Part shown: one piece after another, positions 1 through 4,821 of the stretch
Position numbering within the stretch: the stretch's first letter is position 1
Layout: each line of letters starts with the position of its first letter
Assembly (NCBI GenBank): GCA_964636675.1
Contig: CAZWUO010000181.1
Span: 1 to 7,661, forward strand
Reading direction: 5' to 3'
Origin: JALUUH01 sp964636675
Lineage (GTDB): Bacteria > Pseudomonadota > Gammaproteobacteria > S012-40
Length of the DNA stretch: 7,661 bases
The notes under the pieces: model-generated
What the model saw: the letters and a program-made list of their open reading frames with translations, nothing else
Database searches by the model: none
What the model was told of the DNA's origin: nothing
Position numbers and translations under genes: made by a program

Positions 1-31
1 TGGTTTGTCGAATTCACTCAGAGGATGAGCG

Positions 32-95
32 CGCTACGCCATGAATAGCACGCTTATAAGCGCACTCTGCATACCGTCCAACTGCGGATTCTAGG
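32..95. repeat. Partial copy of the MITE-like repeat, upstream of nrdA
   Basis: The 20 bases at 76-95 are the exact reverse complement of the left terminus of the complete element at 4707-4813 (20 of 20), and one more base matches inward. The next 18 bases inward match at about 12 positions, so homology goes beyond the terminus. The block CGCTACGCC at 32-40 also recurs in the complete element (reverse complement at 4786-4794), but 24 bases closer to this terminus than there. No second terminal inverted repeat follows that block here. The copy is therefore truncated, rearranged, or continues left of the window. It lies in inverted orientation to the copy downstream of nrdB. Confidence 0.6.
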
Positions 96-156
96 TTAAT
101 ACAAGTTGCTCAATTCCCATCGAACTTTCGGTCGTCTTTTTATTTTCACTCCATGC

Positions 157-185
157 TTGATAAAAACAATCTTCCACACTATATT
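157..185 (+). promoter_or_regulatory. Predicted sigma70 promoter of nrdAB
   Basis: A -35 hexamer TTGATA (157-162) and a -10 hexamer TATATT (180-185) are separated by 17 bp, the ideal sigma70 spacing, each with one or two departures from consensus. A T-rich stretch just upstream (about 130-147) could act as an UP element. Transcription would start near 191-193, immediately before the riboswitch. The -10 lies wholly inside the first NrdR box, so NrdR binding should block RNA polymerase. This is a pattern match without mapped transcript data. Confidence 0.7.
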
Positions 186-189
186 GTGT
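174..189 (+). promoter_or_regulatory. NrdR box 1, overlapping the -10
   Basis: The 16-mer CCACACTATATTGTGT matches the NrdR-box consensus acaCwAtATaTwGtgt at 14 of 16 positions. Its centre lies 32 bp from that of the second box, about three helical turns, which is the usual spacing of paired NrdR boxes. NrdR is a zinc-finger/ATP-cone repressor that senses ATP and dATP and controls ribonucleotide reductase operons in most bacteria. The nrdR gene itself is not in the window. Confidence 0.75.
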
Positions 190-195
190 CTATAC

Positions 196-428
196 TCCGT
201 GCGAATCACTATATGTAGTGATTTTAATCAATAGGGAACCCGGTGTGATTCCGGGACTGTCGCGCAGCGGTATTGGGGAACAAAAGCTACAAGCGCCGAA
301 ACTGGCCGGGATAAAATTATCCGGATTACATTCAGCGCTAGGCACTATCCGCGGGGATGGCAAGCCGTAGCGATAGGAGGGTTTTAAGAGATTCTAGGCC
401 CACGCCCCTAAGTCCGAATACCTAACGG
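196..428 (+). ncRNA. Cobalamin (adenosylcobalamin) riboswitch upstream of nrdAB
   Basis: Conserved blocks of the cobalamin riboswitch occur in order. AGGGAAC is at 233-239. A CCCGG/CCGGG stem (239-243 with 251-255) encloses GGTGTGATTCC. The core CTGTCGCGCAGCGGTAT is at 257-273. A side arm AGCGC/GCGCT (292-296 with 335-339) holds an inner hairpin at 306-324. GGCACT is followed by GGATGGCAAGCC at 341-365. The B12 box AAGTCCGAATACCT is at 410-423. The closing P1 is less certain; TCCGT at 196-200 with ACGGA at 425-429 is the best candidate. Family knowledge: B12 binding turns such genes off. A B12 switch on a B12-independent reductase is known from bacteria that also have class II NrdJ. The 173 nt to the nrdA start hold the expression platform. 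Confidence 0.93.
206..221 (+). promoter_or_regulatory. NrdR box 2, also a hairpin in the nrdAB leader
   Basis: The 16-mer TCACTATATGTAGTGA matches the NrdR-box consensus at 13 of 16 positions and lies 16 bp after box 1. It would be about 15-30 nt downstream of the predicted transcription start, so it is transcribed. The RNA can fold as an 8-bp stem (204-211 with 216-223) closed by a four-base loop. It sits just before the conserved riboswitch core, where cobalamin riboswitches often carry a variable stem, so the same bases may serve as both DNA operator and RNA stem. Confidence 0.7.
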
Positions 429-434
429 AATGGT

Positions 435-488
435 AAATTCTTGCATCATGCATCGCTACTCTTGCGTGAGTGATAGCTGAGAATTTTT
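435..488 (+). terminator. Possible attenuator hairpin after the riboswitch
   Basis: AAATTCT (435-441) pairs with AGAATTT (480-486), enclosing an inner hairpin GCT-ACTC / GAGT-AGC (455-461 with 468-477, three-base bulge). Five T residues (484-488) end the structure. This could be a riboswitch-controlled terminator, but the outer stem is AT-rich and the U-run is part of the stem, so it is weak by the usual criteria. Translational control through the hairpin at 577-597 is the alternative. Confidence 0.3.
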
Positions 489-576
489 AACCGGACCTCG
501 CGTCAAGGTCACAGGTTGAGTGCGCTTTCTGGCCAGTCCCCTTGCCTGCTGTCGCACTATATCCTGTCCTGCGTTC

Positions 577-597
577 GGCCCATTATCCCTGAGGGCC
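577..597 (+). promoter_or_regulatory. Ribosome-binding-site-sequestering hairpin of nrdA
   Basis: The Shine-Dalgarno of nrdA is GAGG at 591-594, seven bases before the ATG at 602. The segment GGCCC (577-581) can pair perfectly with GGGCC (593-597), covering part of the Shine-Dalgarno. This is the arrangement expected when a Gram-negative B12 riboswitch controls translation: the hairpin would form in the B12-bound state and hide the ribosome site. The competing anti-sequestor could not be identified by eye. Confidence 0.5.
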
Positions 598-601
598 TAT
601 C

Positions 602-3418
602 ATGCACACTAACGCGCTATTAGCTGTCGCTACACCTAGCACCGAATCCACTACGGAACCTAACACTAAACCTAATTCCAAAAATTTCCACTACCAAGTC
701 ATCCGGCGCAATGGCCAGTTGACAGAGTTTGCTGCGAGCAAAATCCAGGTGGCAATCACCAAGGCTTTTTTGGCTGTCGAAGGCATGCAGGCCGCAGACT
801 CCCGACGGATTCGCGACATTGCTGAGCAGCTCACCCTGCAAGTCAGCGAGGGCTTGTTCCGCCGCCTGAGCAAAGGCGGCACGGTGCATATTGAAGATAT
901 CCAGGATCAAGTCGAGTTAGCATTAATGCGCAATAGCCATCACAAAATTGCGCGCGCTTACGTGCTTTACCGGGAAGAGCATGCGCGACAACGCAATGAA
1001 TCTTCGGCGAATGAAAACACCCAAAACATCAAAATAACCCTCGCCGATGGTCGCCAGCAAGCCTTGCATACCGGTGACCTTAAACAACGCATTGATGAGG
1101 CTTGTGGCGAATTAGTCGATGTTGATGCCGAATTGATTTTGCAAACAACGTTGCGCCATCTTTTTGATGGCATCGCACACCACGATGTCGCCACTGCGCT
1201 GGTAATGAGCGCGCGAACCTTGATTGAACGCGAACCAAATTATTCCACGGTAGCGGCACGTTTGTTATTAGATGCCATGCGCCAAGAAACACTGAGCTTT
1301 CTGAATAAAACCACCCTACCCTCGGTTAACCAGCAAACCATGGCCGCACAATATGCCGATTATTTTGCGGACTACATCGACCAAGCCGTTAGCCTGGAAT
1401 TGCTTGATCCGGAACTGCGCCGGTTTGATCTGCGGCGCCTGGGACAAGCGATCAAGCCTGAGCGCGATCTGCAATTCAGCTATCTCGGCTTGCAAACCCT
1501 TTATGACCGTTATTTCATTCACTGCGAAAATCAACGCCTTGAACTTCCGCAAGCCTTTTTTATGCGGGTAGCAATGGGGCTGGCCATCAATGAAATTGAG
1601 CGTGAAGATCGTGCCATCGAATTCTATACCTTGTTGTCATCGTTTGACTTCATGAGTTCAACGCCGACCTTGTTTAACGCTGGCACCTTACGGCCCCAAC
1701 TTTCATCCTGTTATCTCACCACGGTGCCGGATGCATTAGAGGGTATCTACGATGCAATTAAAGATAATGCCTTACTGTCTAAATTTGCGGGTGGTCTGGG
1801 CAATGACTGGACACTGGTACGCGGCCTTGGTGCACATATCAAGGGGACTAATGGCGAATCTCAGGGAGTCGTGCCCTTTTTGAAAGTCGCCAATGATACC
1901 GCGGTAGCCGTCAACCAGGGCGGTAAACGCAAAGGAGCGGTATGTGCTTACTTAGAAACCTGGCACATCGACATCGAAGAATTTCTGGAGCTGCGCAAAA
2001 ACACCGGCGATGAACGCCGTCGCACCCATGACATGAATACCGCGAACTGGGTGCCCGATTTATTTATGGAGCGGGTCGCCGATGAGGCTGAATGGACGCT
2101 GTTTTCCCCGGAAGAAACCCCCGAGTTGCATGAGCTGATTGGACAGAAGTTTCGTGCGCAATATGAAGCCTACGAGGCCAAGGCTGAACGCGGTGAAATC
2201 AAACTATTTAAACGCATTCCAGCGATCACTTTGTGGCGCAAAATGCTGGGCCAAATATTTGAAACCGGGCATCCCTGGATTACCTTTAAAGACCCGTGCA
2301 ATATCCGTTATAGCAATCAACATGTAGGCGTAGTGCATAGCTCTAATCTATGTACCGAAATAAGCTTACACACATCAGCAAAGGAAATCGCCGTGTGTAA
2401 CCTGGGCTCGGTAAACCTGGCCGCCCATGTTACGGCAAACGGCTTAGATAAAGAAAAACTTCAACGCACCATCAATACCGCGATGCGCATGTTAGATAAC
2501 GTGATTGAATACAATTATTATGCAGTGCCGCAAGCGCGTAATTCGAATCTGCGTCATCGTCCTGTGGGTTTGGGCATCATGGGTTTTCAAGATGCATTGT
2601 ATAAACTGGAGCTCGCTTACGCATCCGCAGAAGCGGTCAGCTTTGCGGATGAGTCGATGGAAATAATCTCTTACTTCACCCTTGCTGCATCCGCTGATTT
2701 AGCCGCAGAACGCGGCCGCTACGCGAGCTTTGATGGATCGCTTTGGAGCCAAGGTATTCTGCCCTATGACTCACTCGACAAACTAAGAGCAGAACGCGGG
2801 CGTTTTGTCGATGTTGATGAATCGACAACACTGGATTGGGACAGTCTGCGTAAACGTATTCAACACGTCGGCATGCGTAACTCCAATTGCATGGCCATTG
2901 CACCCACGGCGACCATTTCCAATATTTGCGGGGTCGTGCAATCCATCGAGCCGACTTATCAAAATTTATTTGTGAAATCCAATCTTTCGGGTGAGTTCAC
3001 CGTGGTGAACCCGTATTTAGTCGCTGATCTAAAAACACTGAATTTATGGGACGATGTCATGGTCAACGATCTAAAATATTTTGACGGCTCAGTACGCCAG
3101 ATTGAGCGCATCCCTGAAACCATTAAGCAGAAATATGCCACCGCGTTTGAAATCGATTCACGCTGGTTAATCGAAGCCGCGAGTCGCCGCCAAAAATGGC
3201 TGGACCAAGCACAATCTTTAAATCTTTATCTCGCCGAACCGGATGGCAAGGCCCTGGATAGTTTATACAAACTGGCGTGGGTGCGCGGACTTAAAACAAC
3301 TTATTACCTGCGCACGCTAGGCGCCACACAGGTCGAAAAAAATGCCGCCCACGCCGTCACCGAAAAAACACCTGCCGTTTGCTCGATGGACAACCCCGAC
3401 TGCGAAGCCTGTCAATAA
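602..3418 (+). CDS. nrdA: Ribonucleoside-diphosphate reductase class Ia, alpha (catalytic) subunit, with two ATP-cones
   Basis: NrdA is the large subunit of cytosolic class Ia ribonucleotide reductase and reduces NDPs to dNDPs together with NrdB. A first ATP-cone spans residues 30-125 (VIRRNG, K47-I48) and a second, more divergent cone about 142-215. The rest is the 10-stranded barrel. Visible active-site residues are C370 (SSCYL) and C599 (CNLGS), which form the redox pair, and N582, C584 and E586 (NLCTE), the radical cysteine and its partners. Y901-Y902 are the radical-transfer tyrosine pair, and the tail has C934-x-x-C937 for re-reduction by thioredoxin or glutaredoxin. At 938 aa it is longer than E. 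coli NrdA (about 760 aa), mainly because of the extra cone, and resembles the Pseudomonas aeruginosa type, in which the first cone binds dATP. The start is supported by GAGG seven bases upstream. nrdB follows after 42 bp. The leader carries NrdR boxes and a B12 riboswitch. The gene appears intact. Confidence 0.97.
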   Translation: MHTNALLAVATPSTESTTEPNTKPNSKNFHYQVIRRNGQLTEFAASKIQVAITKAFLAVEGMQAADSRRIRDIAEQLTLQVSEGLFRRLSKGGTVHIEDIQDQVELALMRNSHHKIARAYVLYREEHARQRNESSANENTQNIKITLADGRQQALHTGDLKQRIDEACGELVDVDAELILQTTLRHLFDGIAHHDVATALVMSARTLIEREPNYSTVAARLLLDAMRQETLSFLNKTTLPSVNQQTMAAQYADYFADYIDQAVSLELLDPELRRFDLRRLGQAIKPERDLQFSYLGLQTLYDRYFIHCENQRLELPQAFFMRVAMGLAINEIEREDRAIEFYTLLSSFDFMSSTPTLFNAGTLRPQLSSCYLTTVPDALEGIYDAIKDNALLSKFAGGLGNDWTLVRGLGAHIKGTNGESQGVVPFLKVANDTAVAVNQGGKRKGAVCAYLETWHIDIEEFLELRKNTGDERRRTHDMNTANWVPDLFMERVADEAEWTLFSPEETPELHELIGQKFRAQYEAYEAKAERGEIKLFKRIPAITLWRKMLGQIFETGHPWITFKDPCNIRYSNQHVGVVHSSNLCTEISLHTSAKEIAVCNLGSVNLAAHVTANGLDKEKLQRTINTAMRMLDNVIEYNYYAVPQARNSNLRHRPVGLGIMGFQDALYKLELAYASAEAVSFADESMEIISYFTLAASADLAAERGRYASFDGSLWSQGILPYDSLDKLRAERGRFVDVDESTTLDWDSLRKRIQHVGMRNSNCMAIAPTATISNICGVVQSIEPTYQNLFVKSNLSGEFTVVNPYLVADLKTLNLWDDVMVNDLKYFDGSVRQIERIPETIKQKYATAFEIDSRWLIEAASRRQKWLDQAQSLNLYLAEPDGKALDSLYKLAWVRGLKTTYYLRTLGATQVEKNAAHAVTEKTPAVCSMDNPDCEACQ

Positions 3419-3460
3419 ACGCTTGGCAACAAACACCTGTACACTAAGAAGGAGCATATT

Positions 3461-4573
3461 ATGTTGAACTGGGACGATCCCTTAAAAATATCTGCAACCC
3501 AAACCACGCTCGAGCCTGTAGTACAAACCATCATCGATGATCTACAACACGACGATATTAGCCAATTAGCACCCATCCGCGCAGCAGATAAACGCGTGGT
3601 CAACGGCTTGACCGATGTTAATCAGCTCGCACCGTTTAAATACCCCTGGGCGTGGAATTATTTTCTCAATGCCAATAAAAATCACTGGACACCGCTGGAT
3701 ATCAATATGGCACAAGACGTCCAGGACTATCAGCACAAACTCAGCGATAACGAACGGCATATTTATGAAAATGTACTCGCCTATCTGACAACTTCCGACA
3801 TCCTCGCGATGCGTAATGTCGGCTTGGCCGTCATGGAAAAAATGAGTGCACCGGAGTTGCAAATCTATCAGGCGCGCCAGGTCTACGAAGAGGCACTGCA
3901 TACTTGGACTTATCAACACTGCATTGAAACCATTGGTCTGGATCAAGGTGAAATTTATAATCGCTATCGTGTCGTGCCGGCGATCTATGGAAAGATCAAA
4001 ATCGCCAATCGGCGTCTGAATTCAGTCCTGCGATCGGATATGGATTTAAGCAAACGTGATGACTTGCAAGAGTTTCTCATGGCCTACATCTTCTTCGCCG
4101 CGGTGTTTGAAGGCTGCTGGTTTTTCAATGGATTTAGTCCCATTTTTGCGTTACAACGGCGTGGCCTCATGAAAGGCACTGCCGAGCAATTGCAATACAT
4201 TATGCGCGATGAAGTCATGCACTGTGGTTTTGGTATTCGCACCATCAAGCAACTAATGCAAGAGGAAAATATTAAACCGGATAACACCGCCCTGCGGCAA
4301 ATGTGGGATGAAGCCGAAGCGGCCGAACTAGCCTATGCCAATTACATCCTGGGTGAACCAATGCTCGGTTACCAGGCCGCAGAGCACATCGAGCAATTTC
4401 GTTTTATTGCCAATCGTCGCGCCCGCCAATTGGGTTTCGAGCAACCCTTCCCCACCGCACAATGTGCCTTGCCCTGGTTAGACGAACAATCCAATATTCG
4501 TAAAGAGAAAAATTTTTTTGAAACACGGGTCACCGAATATCAAACCGGGGGAGGACTTGACTGGGGAACCTAG
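3461..4573 (+). CDS. nrdB: Ribonucleoside-diphosphate reductase class Ia, beta (radical-generating) subunit
   Basis: NrdB is the ferritin-like small subunit that houses the dimetal centre and the stable tyrosyl radical passed to NrdA. All expected ligands are present: D113 (TTSD), E144 and H147 (EEALH), E217 (VFEGCWFF), and E251 and H254 (RDEVMH). Y151 (TWTY) aligns with the radical tyrosine Y122 of E. coli, so this is a tyrosyl-radical enzyme, not a tyrosine-less class Ic form. The C-terminal tail (FFETRVTEYQTGGGLDW) is the segment expected to dock on NrdA. The length of 370 aa is normal. A strong Shine-Dalgarno, AAGGAG (3449-3454), sits six bases before the ATG. It is co-transcribed with nrdA. 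No yfaE-type ferredoxin or nrdI follows, so radical-maintenance partners must be encoded elsewhere. Confidence 0.97.
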   Translation: MLNWDDPLKISATQTTLEPVVQTIIDDLQHDDISQLAPIRAADKRVVNGLTDVNQLAPFKYPWAWNYFLNANKNHWTPLDINMAQDVQDYQHKLSDNERHIYENVLAYLTTSDILAMRNVGLAVMEKMSAPELQIYQARQVYEEALHTWTYQHCIETIGLDQGEIYNRYRVVPAIYGKIKIANRRLNSVLRSDMDLSKRDDLQEFLMAYIFFAAVFEGCWFFNGFSPIFALQRRGLMKGTAEQLQYIMRDEVMHCGFGIRTIKQLMQEENIKPDNTALRQMWDEAEAAELAYANYILGEPMLGYQAAEHIEQFRFIANRRARQLGFEQPFPTAQCALPWLDEQSNIRKEKNFFETRVTEYQTGGGLDWGT

Positions 4574-4624
4574 TCCTCCAACCACTTCCAATGTGAAAAT
4601 ATTGCATGCAACGCAACGCGCGCT

Positions 4625-4656
4625 AAAAATGGGTGGATAAGCGCAGCGCACCCACC
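4625..4656 (-). terminator. Repeat-like hairpin, probable terminator of the minus-strand G8 gene
   Basis: On the minus strand GGGTG (4653-4649) pairs with CACCC (4635-4631), followed directly by A and five T residues (4629-4625), the form of an intrinsic terminator for the gene ending at 4822. A second register, GGTGG/CCACC (4656-4652 with 4636-4632), is also possible, with an inner GCG/CGC pair. On the plus strand the hairpin is followed by AAAA, so it is not a canonical terminator for nrdAB, though it could protect the 3' end of that mRNA. The core GTGGATAAGCGCAGCGCA resembles an intergenic palindromic repeat that I recall from many proteobacterial genomes; this is from memory, not a search. 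Confidence 0.5.
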
Positions 4657-4706
4657 AAAAGCTTGAGAAACTGCCGCGAACTTAAAACATATAACCGTGC
4701 TTTTAT

Positions 4707-4813
4707 CCTAGAATCCGCAGTTGGACGAGTTGAAGTGTGCGTTTGCGGTGGTGTATACCCCCAAACAGTAGGCGCTTTTAGGCGAGGCGTAGCGGTCAAC
4801 TACGGATTCTAGG
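4707..4813. mobile_element. 107-bp MITE-like element with inverted repeats and target duplication
   Basis: The ends are CCTAGAATCCGCAGTTG (4707-4723) and, inverted, CAACTACGGATTCTAGG (4797-4813): 17-bp terminal inverted repeats with one mismatch. The element is flanked exactly by TTTAT on both sides (4702-4706 and 4814-4818), a likely 5-bp target-site duplication. An internal GTTTG/CAAAC stem (4741-4745 with 4762-4766) adds structure. It has no coding capacity and would need a transposase supplied in trans. It lies 3 bp beyond the last in-place duplication base from the stop codon of the G8 gene. The left terminus recurs perfectly, inverted, at 76-95. The family cannot be named from the sequence alone. 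Confidence 0.75.
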
Positions 4814-4821
4814 TTTATTAT

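Noticed and set aside
430..480. Small open frame of 16 codons (ATG at 430, second in-frame ATG at 448) between riboswitch and nrdA
   Set aside because: It has no good Shine-Dalgarno, overlaps the hairpin at 435-488 and has no recognisable leader-peptide features. A frame this short is expected by chance.
620..910. Minus-strand open frames opposite nrdA, and the similar one at 3566-3946 opposite nrdB
   Set aside because: They lie entirely within conserved nrd coding sequence and their translations resemble no known protein.
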